Source of the DNA: Begonia masoniana | Lineage: Eukaryota; Streptophyta; Magnoliopsida; Cucurbitales; Begoniaceae | Length of the DNA: 64,000 nucleotides | NCBI GenBank assembly: GCA_022432975.1 | Contig: CM039508.1 | Span: 18,141,330 to 18,205,329, forward strand | Direction: 5' to 3' | Shown: positions 12,985 through 24,444 of the stretch, piece by piece | Layout of the letters: the number at the start of each line of letters is the position of its first letter | How positions within the stretch are numbered: the stretch's first letter is position 1 | Position numbers and translations under genes: made by a program | Notes under the pieces: generated by a model | What the model was told of the DNA's origin: nothing | What the model saw: only the letters and a program-made list of their open reading frames with translations | Database searches by the model: none

Positions 12985-13268
12985 CCTAGAGTTAGGGACA
13001 TCAAGTGCCTCCAATGTTTTGGATTTGGACACCTAGCCTATATATGTCCTAACAAGCCCATAATGAACTTAAGGGAACACGCCTTAATGTCGAGAACCAA
13101 AGACATTAAATGCTTTCATTGTTTAGAGTTTGGACATGTAGCATCTTTATGCTCTATCAAGACGTCAAGGAAATTATTAGAGAATGCTAAGGAAGTGGAA
13201 ATTTTAGAAGAAAACATTGTAGAACCTCTTACCCAAACCGAGTATGTTGAATATTTTGGAATTGATAA

Positions 13269-13839
13269 TGTAACGACTTACCCCCTTCATCGGTCTTTTT
13301 CCCGCGTGGACGCACCGCCATTTGGGTCCGAATCCAGTATACGGGCCAGTCGTCACTCATAACCTTCTCCTCCCTGGAAAGGGAGTTTTTGTCTCCCCAG
13401 TGATTTGAACCTTGGCCTCCAGGTTATGACCAAGAGTTCCCCATCACTGGTATCACTTGGGTTACTCCTTTTTATGTAGCGACCTACCCCCTTCACCGGT
13501 CTTTTTTTCGTGCGGACGCACCGCCATCCAGGTCCGGATCTAGTATAAGGGTCAGTCGTCACTCATGACCTTCTCCTCTTCTAGAAAGGGAGTTTTTGTC
13601 TCCCTAATGATTTGAACCCTGGCCTTCAGGTTATGACCAAGAGTAGCTCAAATGGTACCAGTAATAAGAAACTCTTGGTCATAACCTGGAGGCCAAGGTT
13701 CAAATCACTGAGGAGGCAAAAACTCCCTTTCCAGGGGAGAGAAGGTCATGAGTGACGACTGACCCATATACTAGATCCGAACCCAGATGGCAGTGCGTTC
13801 GCAAGGGAAAAAGGTCGGTGAAGGAGGTAGGTCGTTACA
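13269..13839. mobile_element. Composite block of three SINE-like copies in inverted arrangement
   Basis: The block begins TGTAACGAC and ends GTCGTTACA, and is flanked by GATAA at 13264-13268 and 13840-13844, possibly GATAAT. It contains two minus-strand copies (about 13269-13465 and 13476-13651) and one plus-strand copy (13652-13839). The plus copy starts TAGCTCAAATGG (A-box-like) and carries GGTTCAAATC (B-box-like), the split pol III promoter of tRNA-derived SINEs. A single duplication around the whole block implies insertion as a unit, or SINE-into-SINE insertion with later loss. An inverted-repeat DNA element is the alternative. Confidence 0.65.
13652..13839 (+). repeat. tRNA-derived SINE-like unit (plus copy)
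   Basis: About 188 bp from an A-box-like TAGCTCAAATGG and B-box-like GGTTCAAATC to a GTCGTTACA end. No poly-A tail is seen. The other two copies in the block are its reverse complement with 80-90 percent resemblance by eye. Confidence 0.6.
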
Positions 13840-14208
13840 GATAATCTATTTGAGGAATCTCTCCTTGAGGATGAAAGTGAGCAAATGGTAAAAACCATAG
13901 AAGCCCTTGAACCCCATGGAATAGAGACCAAAACCGATCACTTTCAAAATTTTATATCTTTTGAGGTTATCATTTTTCATGACCCATTTTATTACATCCC
14001 TAAGGAGGAAATTTTAGTTGAGGACCTTATTGAGCCAACTTATGTTTTAGAGAAAACTTTTTATGCAAAGTATGCATCAACGTCTATTCCCCACATCCAA
14101 CAAGAGTTCTACCTAATGGATAAGAACTACCTAGATCCCTTTATAATCCAAACCGAGAGTAGAGCTTATCATTTGAAAGGATATGTTTTTCCCCTTTTCT
14201 TCTCTTGA

Positions 14209-16157
14209 ACTAAGAAGGCTAGAAATTTTTGTAGAATCCTAAGTCACCCTAGCACCTTAAAGCCAAACCTTAAAAATGAAAAGTCTAGGAAATTTTTGAA
14301 TGATTTTTAGTCCACATATTTATTCCGTCAAACCATCTAATTTCTTGGTTCTTTAGAATAGGATTGAATACTTTAGATGTTGCTTTGTTTTTTTTCATTT
14401 CTATTTTTGCCTAATATCATTGAGTATAATGATAAATATTTCTTGTTTAAAGAGAATTATACCATCATACTCTCTTTTGATTTTGCGAATTACTTCATTT
14501 TCATTGCTTATGAAGAATATAATGTTTGTTTTGCAATGAAGTCATTGTTTAGATATATGATAGGATCTTTGACGCATGATAATATGCTGAACTTCTATAC
14601 TTTAGAATTTTATCGCATTTCCATTTCATGGCATCATTATGATAGATTCTTAAAGAATGTTTTGCTCTTGAATGGTTTGAAAATAATTATTAATGATAGT
14701 TTCTTATGTTTCAAAACCATTTGTGTTGAAAGAAAGAAAATTGATGGCCATATGAATGAATTTTGTTTGTGTCCTTTCTTAAAGGATAAATGAATTTGTT
14801 GAGTTGGTTTACTTTTTGCAGTAGGCCATTGATTTTTTTTATTATGGATCTTAGCATGATAACCTAAGTAAATTTTCTTGAACTTACAATTTATTATGAT
14901 GGTTCACCTTTATTTTGAAACCCATACATGAACTTACCATTTATACAATGAAATTTAAATGTAGTTATCTTGTTAGGTATTATGCTTTGTTATGTAGGTT
15001 TTACATATTTATTAAGCGTTTGATTTTTCTATTTAAAGCTTATAGCATGTTGAACTCTTTTGAACTTGAAATCTATTTTGTCGAGATCAAGCGTGACTTT
15101 CATGATCCTTTTGAAGTTATTTCTAACATTTTGGAAAAGAATTGTTTTTCTTGTATCTCTTTTTGCTTTGAGAAAAAGAAAAGCTCCTTTAGCACCTCCA
15201 TGTTTTCTAAGGCCATCAACTAAGATGTAACAAAGAAAATGGTGAGTAATTTACCAATAAGGTATGTGCCACTTAACTCTTTATTAACTTGGCTATTCAT
15301 AATTGGATGGTTAGTAGATCATTTTGTTGTTGAACTTGTTTTGGTTCCTTGGCATGGTACTTTCAATTCTAATTTTTACATGGATTATATTTTGATATTC
15401 GAATTGATGTTAGATAGATTAAATATTCATGCTATGTTAAATTTGTGAATATTTGGAAAATGATTACCATGTTTCCTCTTGATCTATTCGGTAATGAAAA
15501 TTGCATTTTGTTGAATGACTGAATATGTACTTGTGAATTCATTTTTTATAATTGTTCTTGTTTGTCTTTCATGAAGCTACTTAACTATAAGTGTGCCAAT
15601 AGTTGGTTATATTCTAGTAACTTCATGAAATTTTTTATGCTTATCATTGATAAAATCTTTAGTTATTTTGATTTGGATCAAAACTTTTTCTTCGAGCCAT
15701 CTTTTGATAGAACCGGCATTGGTACTAATGCCTTGATGGAGTTTATTTTCTTTTATTCTTTTATGGATCATTGTACCAATTGCGTGACATTATTTGATTG
15801 CCAGTGGTATTTAATTGAAAGGTGTATAATTTCCTTGATGACATTGTATGGAACTCATGTAAAGAAAGACGATATGTACTTGTTAGTTCTTATTGTATTT
15901 TTACACTCTATTGAGGATCCAAAGCTCAAAGAAGAAACTCAAGTGATAAGGTTGTTGAAGACTCGAGAAGAAGGAAGGTCAATACCACAACCTCACAACC
16001 TTTGGTCAAAGAAGTTAGGCAAGACTACCATGGCAAAGGATCAAGTTGTTAGAGAACATTACTAGTGGGTTAAAGGATTGCAACTAATTATCATCATGAG
16101 TTGCAAGGGAATTCAATCTTTGGATTTGAGGTCAAATCCTCAATCACCCAAAGAAAA
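14209..16157 (+). pseudogene. Unrecognised AT-rich open frames of element A
   Basis: Between the knuckle-containing frame and the 3' LTR lie plus-strand open stretches at 14377-14793 (138 aa), 14915-15223 (102 aa), 15239-15448 (69 aa) and 15562-16065 (167 aa). They occupy two reading frames. They are rich in F, I, L, Y and N, and the last ends in a basic segment (LGKTTMAKDQVV). None shows an RT YxDD, protease D(S/T)G or integrase HHCC/DDE pattern. The number of long same-strand stretches in such AT-rich DNA suggests a decayed long coding region, but composition alone could inflate it. Function unknown. Confidence 0.4.
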
Positions 16158-17322
16158 TGATGTGCCTATGATCCCCAACCATCACACAAACACAGGTATG
16201 TATTTTAATTGCTATTATTTTATCTACTAATTGGTTTGTGTTTTGTTTTTAGGTAAAGTCCTTTTGAAGCTTGGAATGAAGGAAGAGTGAATTTGTCTTC
16301 CTTTAGTCAATTATTGTAACCAAGCTCTAATTTCATATTTTTAGGAAAACTTTAGTTTTATTTAAACCTTGTTTGTTGGTAAACTTTTAGCCTTGTTTTC
16401 TTTAGTTCGGATGTTTGTAATAGTTTTTAGGAAGGCTAGGATTGATCAAAGGCAAGGAGCAAGAAGCTGTCACTCTTTGAGGCATTTCATCGAACAATTG
16501 GCGCGCGCAAGAAAAAGAAGACACTCAAGTGAAGGCAATGCGTGCAACATCACGCAGCAGTGCATGGCACGCAGCAGAGGCGACTATCAGCAAGGGGCAC
16601 ACGCACAGGAATGCCCAGCAATGCACAACAGCCAGGGGCACATGCACAAGAGAACCGGGCAACACTGAACGCACGTACAAGATGAACCGGGCAGCAGCTA
16701 CGGACCAAACCAATTCACTCTAATGGCTACATTCTGAAGGAGCGTCTTTCTCCAACGGCTTTTTCCCTTTCTTCTGCATTTTCCATTTTCATTCTTTGAA
16801 GCCTCTCACAGCTATATCTTTGTATTTCTGAACACTTTATAGGCATCTTTGGATCAATAGAAATTTCGTTGAAATTTGATCTTCAGCTTTATAGAGAGGT
16901 TCGTCGAACCTGCTCCCCGTCGGTGCGTAGCACCAGAATCACTAGAGCCCACCCTTTCAGTGCGTCATATCTAAAGGGTTCTCCACCGAAGGTTGTCAAG
17001 TTCAGTGCGTAATATCTTAACTGGATCTTTCAGTCCATAACACTCAAAGGTGTATCATTTTTGTCCATCGGTGCGTAATATCTGATCGGCTCGTTCATGG
17101 TTCATTCTTCATCCATTTACTCCATCAACGTTTTCTGAGTAATTTATGCTAGGTTACACTCATACCCATTTCCATTTCATCGTTCACCCTTTTTTATTCT
17201 CTGTTTTCTGTTTTGAGGTGTTTTCAGTTGAACCCGAGAACACCATGTTTGTCTGATCGTTTTAATCTCTTCTGCATGTACCTTGTCCTGTTCAGTGAGA
17301 GATCACATGGGTCCAAGGCACA
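16158..17322 (+). repeat. Element A 3' LTR
   Basis: It begins TGATGTGCCTA and ends GTCCAAGGCACA. It matches the 5' LTR apart from small indels, including about 45 extra bases near 16945-16990. Divergence is visible throughout, so the insertion is not recent. Confidence 0.85.
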
Positions 17323-17854
17323 TTAAAAAGTCGACTGGTTCGAGAGGGAAGAAGAGGAACTCTTTCACTTGTGGATCACAATGACGGTAACCACGTTGAC
17401 GACTAAAGCAAGAAGGACGACAACAGAACTAACAGTATAACAATACGCCAGCTAGTTTTGCAGCAAAATGCTTGAGCTTTCATCCTCATCCACCATGTCA
17501 TAGTTCTTGAAGGACTTGATAGAGTCCATTACCAATAGCTACTCTATGTCTCTTAACTCTTTGTTCCTGAGCTTCGATTCCAAATTTCTGAGAAGCTCTC
17601 TCTAAAAAATATTGTATAACACAATGAGAAGCTTGAGATTGATTCATAAAAAAAAGTCAAATCTGAAATTTTCTAAGAGCAAATTGGAGAGAAAATCAAT
17701 GGTTTTGAACTCGTTTACCAACAAAACATAAGGAAACTGCATAAAGATCTTCCCTTAAGCAACAACATCATTCTCAACAAATGATGGGTCAACAGTACTC
17801 AGGTTTTTGCAAATTACCAAAAGGCTTCATTTTTAATCATAAGACTATAGAGAG
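17323..17854. other. Non-repetitive flank between element A and the copia element
   Basis: About 530 bp with no recognised repeat. Short stretches read on the minus strand look weakly coding, but contain stops and show no known motif. Nothing further can be supported. Confidence 0.35.
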
Positions 17855-17860
17855 ATTTTT

Positions 17861-18624
17861 GTTGAGAAAATCAAATTACCGTGGAGAGTACTGATCATGA
17901 TAATTTTCAAGAAAGACTGCTCTTGACAGTCTCCTTAGAAAGAATTATGTTTCCAAATACATTCCCAAGAATGGTTGGAGGGATCACAAGCAGTCTCATT
18001 TAAAACTTAGTCTCCTTAGACAGAACTTACTTACACAATATAATTACACTACTAAATAGGCGATATGAAAAATGATAGGAGATGTAATCCAAAAAATACC
18101 AATAATAATTTCTATCACCGTTGGAATATAACGGTCAAGAAGCAAGATAAATAATAGCAAAAATAAACACCGAGAATTTTTGCGTGGAAATCCAAATTTG
18201 GAAAAAACCACGGGAGCAAATCTAAAAAGATCTCACTTTGAAAACTAGGATTTTACAATATTTTTTTAGAAACTAAATATTCTAGCAAATATTCTTTAAG
18301 AGAAATTCATCACTCTTAGAACTCACAATGTGCACAAAAGGACCTCATCTATTTTTCCCTCACGCTCTTTCTTTCGTGTCTCTCAAAATAATCCTCACTA
18401 TTTTCTGTCTTTTCTCTTAGAAGAGGTTCTCTTCACTTCTTCTTTGGAATTTCGGATCCCAAATATAATCCTTCAAGCCTCTATTTATAGAGGGCTTCAA
18501 GAAGACATATTCTTTTATTTAAGAAAGGACGGTGCAGAAAGGAAGAAAAACTTCTTCAAAATTCATGTTTTATAGTCTCCATTTATTGCACATGGGGCCC
18601 TCATCATTAAGGAGGGACCGTGCA
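17861..18624 (-). repeat. Copia 3' LTR (minus orientation)
   Basis: Matches 31388-32155 end to end with moderate divergence. On the minus strand it begins TGCACGGTCCCTCC. A purine-rich AAGTAAGGATGAAGAGATT tract lies immediately upstream, as expected of a PPT. Confidence 0.8.
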
Positions 18625-20588
18625 AATCTCTTCATCCTTACTTATAATGAAGTATCTTCATTCTTGCTAAGCCTCTACAAAATTCATGTTTATTCCTATG
18701 AAAGATCTTTGTAATCATGTCTGAGTCATTGTCATCCATGTGAATCTTCTCAAAATACACTTGTTTCTTATTCAACACATCTCGTATCTAATGATACTTG
18801 ATATCTATGTGCTTTGACTTAGAATAAAAGCTCGGGCTCTTACTCAAATGAATAGTACTATGACTATAACAATACAAGATATACTTATATTGTTGATGAC
18901 CCAGTTCTGTCAGAAATTTTTGCATCTACAAATTTCCTTACAGACTTCTGTAGCCGCAATAAACTCAGCTTTTGTCATAGACAATGCAACCAATTTTTGT
19001 CTCTTAGATTGTCATGATACAGATCCCCTCCAAATGTAACTAAATAATCTGATGTTGATCTTCTAGAATCAATGTCTTCAGTCATGTTTACATTAGTCTA
19101 GCCTATTGTCAAAAACTTCTGACTTCCAAAATACCAAATGAATTCAAAAGTACCTCTAAGATACCTAAGAATTCACTTTACTGCATTTCAATGCTCTCTG
19201 TCTGGATTTGATGGAAATTGACTGACTACTCTAACAGAATGTGAAATATCAGGTCTCGTACAAACCATGGCATACATCAAGTTGCCAACTGTTGAGACTT
19301 ATGGAATTCTCTGCATTTATGATTTTCCTTCTTCAGTAGAAGGACTTTGTTCTGTAGTAAGTTTAAAATGTTTAACAATGGGAGTACTCACCAGATTTGC
19401 CTTATCCATATAGAATCGGCTGAAAATCTTTTTGATATATTTCTCCTACGATAACCATAATTTTTTCATTTTTTATATAATGAGTGATACTTATCTCAAG
19501 TATCTATTTTCTTGATCTCAAGTCTTTCATGGCAAAAGACTTGCTAAGCTCTTTCTTCAGCTTAGCAATCTTTTTTTTGTCGGGGCCCACAATCATTATG
19601 TCATCGACATAAAGTAGAAAGATTATAAAGGTACCGTCTGCGAACCTTTTCACGAACTCACAATGATTTGACGAAGTTTTCTTATAACCTTGATTGACCA
19701 TATAGCATTGTCTGAGGCTTGATTTAATCCATACAGACTTTTCTTTAATCTACAAACCAGTTGTTCATTCCTTTTACAGCGAACCATTCTGGTTATTCCA
19801 TGTAGATTTCTTCTTCTAATTCACCATGCAAGAAGGTGGTATTCACATTGAGTTACTCGATCTCCAAATTGAGACTTGAGGTTAATCCAAGTACGACTCG
19901 TATAGATGATATTTTCACAACAAGTGAAAATATTTTCTCAAAGTCAACGTCTTTCTTCTTACCAAAGTCTTTCACAACTAGTCGTGTCTTATAACTTGGT
20001 TGTGAGTCTTCAACTTTGGGCTTGTATATCTATTTTTTTTAGTGTCTTTCGCCCCTTTGGAAGATGAACCAACTCATAAGTATGGTTCTCATGTAATGCT
20101 TTCATCTCATCTTGCATCGCATCTAACTAATTCTTTTTTTGTTGATCCTTTATAGCTTTTTCATAGCAATCAGGTTCATCGCCATCAGTGATCAACGCAT
20201 ACTCATTTATAGAGTATCTTCTCGATGATCGACAATCTCTTGTTGACCTCCTAACTTTGGTTCCATAGATGATTACGGAGAAATCTCTATTTCTCTTTGG
20301 TCAACGTCATCAGCTGCTTGATCATTAGATTCTTCAGCATCTCCTCCATCAATAGTTGATTTTACTGAACCAACTATTATTAGATGCTTATCAGTAATCT
20401 CCACATCTTTCTTTTTGTATTCAATAGTCTGATCTTCAAAGAAGATAACATCTCAGCTTCTGACAATTTTCTTGTCTATCGGATCTCAAAGTTTGTATCT
20501 GAAGGCATCACTTTCGTATATGAGGAATATGCATTCATTAGCTTTGCTATCTAGTTTGGACCTTTCATCTTTAAGAATATGGACAAAC
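18625..20588 (-). pseudogene. Copia pol C-terminal part: RT and RNase H remnants
   Basis: Minus-strand frames include FLLYVDDIMIVGPD (about 19630-19590), the catalytic YVDD box of copia reverse transcriptase, followed by KKELSKSFAMKDL. Further left, 19290-18850 encodes the copia RNase H region (TRPDISHSVRVVSQFPSNP, then ILRYLRGT). The upstream part (FVHILKDERSKLDSK) is the conserved segment between integrase and RT. Stops and frameshifts break it into pieces, so it is not functional. The TRIM derivative at 20594 splits it between GYK and MFVH. Confidence 0.75.
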
Positions 20589-20593
20589 ATTTT

Positions 20594-20803
20594 TGTAATA
20601 GCCAGCCATGTGAATGCAATGAGGGTCCGGTTGGGCTCAGCCCATATCAGTAGGGGTGCACAATCTCACATTACTTGGGAGAGTAAAAAATACATGATTT
20701 ATAAGTAGAATTCTTCTCCTTACCTAGTACAACGTATTTTTGGGACTGCGGGCTTCGGCCCGAAGTAGATAATATTGTTCTGGAAAGATTGGGCAACGTT
20801 ACA
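20594..20803 (+). repeat. TRIM LTR, plus copy (210 bp)
   Basis: TG...CA ends, a CCCATATCAGTAGGGGTGCA block, and a PBS immediately downstream. It is the reverse complement of 21020-21246 with moderate divergence. Confidence 0.8.
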
Positions 20804-21019
20804 AATGGTATTAGAGTCACTGCCCAACCGGAAGTGTGACCGACGAAGACATCGAGCCCCCTCCCAAGCAATATGGGATTGTGCACCCCCACTAATATGG
20901 GCTGGACCCCACCAGACCCTCCTTGCCTTTACATGGCGGGCTGTCACAATCTCACCCCATTCGTGGCCCGATGTCCTAGTCGGCCACACTTCCAGTTGGG
21001 CAGTGGCTCTTATACCATT

Positions 21020-21246
21020 TGATAAGTCCTCCAGTTTTCCCAATACAATATTATCTGCTTTAGGCCAGAGCCTGCATAGATTTGTTCTTGGGGTCAGCCC
21101 CAAAATGCGTTGTACTAGATAAGGAGGGGAACTCTACTTATAAACCATGTATTTGTCACTCTCCCAAGCAATGTGGGATTGCACCCCCATTGATATGAGC
21201 TGAGCCCCACTAGACCCTTCTTGCCTTCACATGGTGGGCTATTACA
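21020..21246 (-). repeat. TRIM LTR, minus copy (227 bp)
   Basis: On the minus strand it starts TGTAATAGCCCACC and ends GGACTTATCA, followed by AATGGTATAAGAGCC as PBS. It faces the plus copy. Confidence 0.8.
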
Positions 21247-21251
21247 GTTTT

Positions 21252-22569
21252 GTATCCAAACACATTTAAATGCTTATAAGAGATATTTTTTAATGTCCAT
21301 AGTCTGTTTGGTACTTCTCCACTCAAAGGTGCTGATGGTGATAAATTAATGATGTTTACAGCAGTATTCATTGCTTCTCTTCAAAATATTTTTGGAAGTT
21401 TGAATAGGATAACATGTACCTTATCTTCTCCACGATCATTTGTTCATTCTTTCTTCAACACCATTTTGTTTAGGAGTCTTTGGAACCGACTTCGTATATG
21501 ATCTCGTGCATCTTGTCGTAATTATCGAAGAATACCATATATTTGCAACCATTATCTGTGCGAATGTATTTTAACTTCTTTCAAGTTTCTCGCTTTGATA
21601 AAGTATGAAACTGTTTGAAAACATTGAACACCTTATCTTTTGATTTGAGTGCATAAGTTCAAACTTTTTTTGAGTGATCATCAATAAATGTAACCATGTA
21701 TTGGGCACCCACGAAACATTTTTGTTGACATGGGACCGCAGATATTTGAATAGATGATTTCAAACACTTCTTGTTTCTTTGATGCAAAACTCTTCTAAAA
21801 GAAAACTTTGTGTTGTTTTCCAACCACACAGTGAATACAATTTGACAAAGATTCATATTTGAGATGTGGCAAAACATTCTCTCTTGCCAAGTAGTTGAAG
21901 TCTTTTCTCGCTCATATAACCAAGTCGTTTGTGTCATAACTTAATGGATGAATTATCTTGAGTAGTATTTACAGATGCTTCATTTATAGCCACTTGAGTC
22001 ACATATAAGCTAGATACTCCGATTCCTCTCGCTAAAACTAGAGAACCTTTGTTGAGCTCCCATTTACCATCAACAAATTTGCTCTTGTAACTGACATCAT
22101 CAAGAGCGCCAAGTAATATTAGATTTAGTCTAATATCTAGAACATGATTGACATCTTTAAACACAAACTCACAACCTATGTTGGTGTGGATATAGATGTC
22201 ACTATTTCCAATTATTTTGGAAACATAAGTGTCCTCCATTTTCACAATGTCAAAATCGCTACTAGTGTAAGATGTAAAATATTATATTTTTGCAATAACA
22301 TGATAAGATATACCAGAATCACATACCCAACATGATTCATGAGTCATGAGGTTGACAACATCTGCACATATAATTACATCTTCACCCTCAGAGACAGTTA
22401 CAATTGTACTCTTTGTCTCTCCTTTAGCATCTTCTGTCCCTTGTTCTTTCTTAAACTTCCAACAATCTTTTTTTTATGTGGTCCATCTTGCCCCAATTAT
22501 AGCACTTGATGTCATTTTTACTCCTCGACTTTGACCTTCCTAACGTGCTTGCTCCAGAAAATCCATGTT
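21252..22569 (-). pseudogene. Copia gag end, protease and integrase remnants
   Basis: Read on the minus strand from 22569, a degenerate knuckle CYNWGKMDHIKK has lost its second cysteine and the last one. A degraded protease segment follows (CWVCDSGISYHVI, with the DSG catalytic triad), then FKDVNHVLDIRLNLILLGAL, LYVTQVAINEASV (pre-integrase) and YMVTFIDDHSKKV (integrase core). The order is normal for copia. In-frame stops show it is inactive. Confidence 0.75.
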
Positions 22570-23723
22570 CTTTTTGTAATATCCGGCTTGTACGGATTAC
22601 GGATATAATATATTATATTGTTATTTTATTATATAATGGCATTTTTGGTAAATATGTCAAATCAGGTCCGTTTCACAAAAAGAAAGCGTCATTACGATCC
22701 TAACGATTTATAGGAATTTTAGGGAGATTATGGGAATTTTCGGAGATTAAACACTATATTTCGAGTAATTACATCTATCGTAACATAAAAGACGTTTTAG
22801 TAAAAATAGTAAACGGGGTCCGAATTGCGAACGGACAGTTTTAATAAATCCCAAATAATAAGTTGGACTTATTGGTGAAGTAAGGAAGTTTGGAGAAACC
22901 GAATAGCTAGACGATTAACGAACCGAATGACAAAATTTATATAAAGATCAAAGAAGGGCGTTTTAGTAATTCTCCAAACCAATATTATAAACTAACCTAA
23001 TTTCTCTTCTCTCCTCACTTCTCCTCTTTTCTCCTCTGCCTGCGCCAAGTTCCAGAGAGCAAAGCCCTCGGCCGCCGACGATCTCTTCCGTCCGAACTCC
23101 GATTCGACCTCCGTTCGTTCCGTTTTCTTCACGTTTATTCCTCCAATCGACGTTCTAGGTATGTCTCTATAGTTCTAGAGCGTTAGATTTCGAGTTTCAT
23201 AACGTTTAAATAATTAGGGTTTCGATAGTTTTTTGTTAAAAACGTGAATTAGAGTTCGTAATTAATAGGTTAGCCGTGATTAAGTGTATATTGCACGTAT
23301 TTGACGTTATTGGACGAGGTTAAATCAATTGGTGAAAAAGTTAAAAATTGGTTAATTTTTGGGTTTTAGGGCAAAACTCGTAATTTGGATTTTTAGGTGT
23401 CGGGCGTAAAATGCTCGATAGAATAGTTCAATGGATTGGGTTAAAGCGTTAGGAAATTGTCTTAGTTAAGGTTTTGATAATTGGACGTTTATTAGCTTAA
23501 ATTGATTTTAACGGCATATTGTGCTTTGCCTCAGACAAACAACGCTCGTGGACGGAGTTTGAGCTACTTTGGACACGAGGTAAGTTCTCGTGATCTGTTC
23601 TGTCTATATGTGTATAGGTTGATTGTGGAGTTTTGATGGTATGCTTTGTCTATATGATTACTGTCTGATATGAATTGTTCATGCATCATTCTGTACGTGT
23701 TTTTAAGCAAAGTAATGGACCTA

Positions 23724-23895
23724 ATTAATCTACGTAATCTGTTATCTGGTCACGGCGAGGTGGGTTTAGACCTCGGTGACAATCTGTCTGCGACCTAATC
23801 AAAAAGTAAAATGAACCAACGAAAAGAATCTACGTAATCTGTTATCTGGTCACGGAGAGGCTTGGTAGACCTCAGTGATAATCTGTCTGCGACGT
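23724..23895. repeat. Tandem duplication of about 103 bp in the LTR
   Basis: The block beginning AATCTACGTAATCTGTTATC occurs twice, at about 23726 and 23829, each ending GACAATCTGTCTGCGAC or similar, with an internal GAGGT...ACCTC stem. The same pair is present in the 3' LTR near 29400-29560. Confidence 0.75.
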
Positions 23896-24444
23896 AAAGA
23901 ATCTGAATCTGTAATCTGAATCTGTATCTGTATCTGCATGTTTTCTGAATTGCATACGCATAGCACGCATTGCATTTACGTAGAGCTTACTGAGATTTAA
24001 TTATCTCATAGGTGTCTGTATGGTGTAGGTGAGGACGAGATCCCTCCACCTGAGGAGTGACGCAGTTGACGGAGGACGGCTCGCGTGGGTGTGTTGGCGC
24101 AGTCGAGGCTTCACCGACCCGTGGGGATAGTATGTATAGCTTCTGAGGGTCTTTTGGGACGTTTTAGGATGTTTGGTTCTAGTAGATGTTAGGTTTACAT
24201 ATCGATGTTTTTAAGGTTTTATAAACTGATTTGTAAAACGTTTAGTTTAATCTGTTATTTGAACGTTATAGAAATGTTTTTAATGGTTTTGGGATTGATA
24301 CGGTTATGCTCGGTTTTCAGAGCTATCCACGCAGTTGGATTTCGCAAAGTCCGCTGTAAGTTAGTTGAGTATAGAATACGTTTTTAGTTAAATTTGAGTT
24401 ATAGGTTAATCAGGTTTATTGAGGAGAAAGTGGTGGGAATAGAT

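Larger units (their letters stand above)
12985..14208 (+). pseudogene. Gag C-terminal region with two zinc knuckles (element A), interrupted by a SINE-like block
   Basis: The frame encodes two CCHC knuckles, CLQCFGFGHLAYIC and CFHCLEFGHVASLC, typical of retroelement nucleocapsid. An acidic stretch follows, ending EYFGIDN at 13269. Removing the inserted block 13269-13839 and one GATAA copy rejoins ...FGIDN to LFEESLLEDE, and the frame then stays open to the stop at 14208. The post-insertion segment (FHDPFYYIPKEEILVEDLIE) is not a domain I know. The two knuckles imply nucleic-acid binding; the rest is unassigned. No full-length product is possible with the block in place. Confidence 0.65.
5810..17322 (+). 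mobile_element. Element A: non-autonomous LTR retrotransposon (gag plus unknown ORFs)
   Basis: Two long direct repeats (5810-6964 and 16158-17322) begin TGAYGTGCCTA and end GTCCAAGGCACA. The left copy is followed by TGGTATCAGAGCC (6970-6982), so the element reads on the plus strand. The internal region carries a broken gag (from 8833), two CCHC zinc knuckles (about 12998-13160) and downstream open frames with no recognised domain. I found no protease, RT, RNase H or integrase motif. Flanking bases TAAAG (left) and TAAAA (right) may be a decayed target duplication, but that depends on the exact LTR end. Several later insertions lie inside it. Known precedents for such structures are TR-GAG and LARD elements; assignment to either is inference. 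Confidence 0.75.
20594..21246. mobile_element. Head-to-head rearranged TRIM retrotransposon
   Basis: A plus-strand LTR (20594-20803, TGTAATAGCC...ACGTTACA) is followed two bases later by a PBS-like TGGTATTAGAG and a short internal segment. That segment joins a truncated minus-strand LTR start (about 20854-20942), minus-strand internal sequence with its own PBS-like TGGTATAAGAGCC (about 21005-21017), and a full minus-strand LTR (21020-21246). The flanks are ATTTT (20589-20593) and GTTTT (21247-21251), consistent with a 5-bp TSD with one change. Excising it restores GYKMFVH in the copia frame. No coding capacity is seen. Confidence 0.8.

Noticed and set aside
13652..13725. Possible tRNA gene
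   Set aside because: A- and B-box-like motifs are present but no cloverleaf stems or anticodon arm can be drawn; it is better explained as a SINE head.
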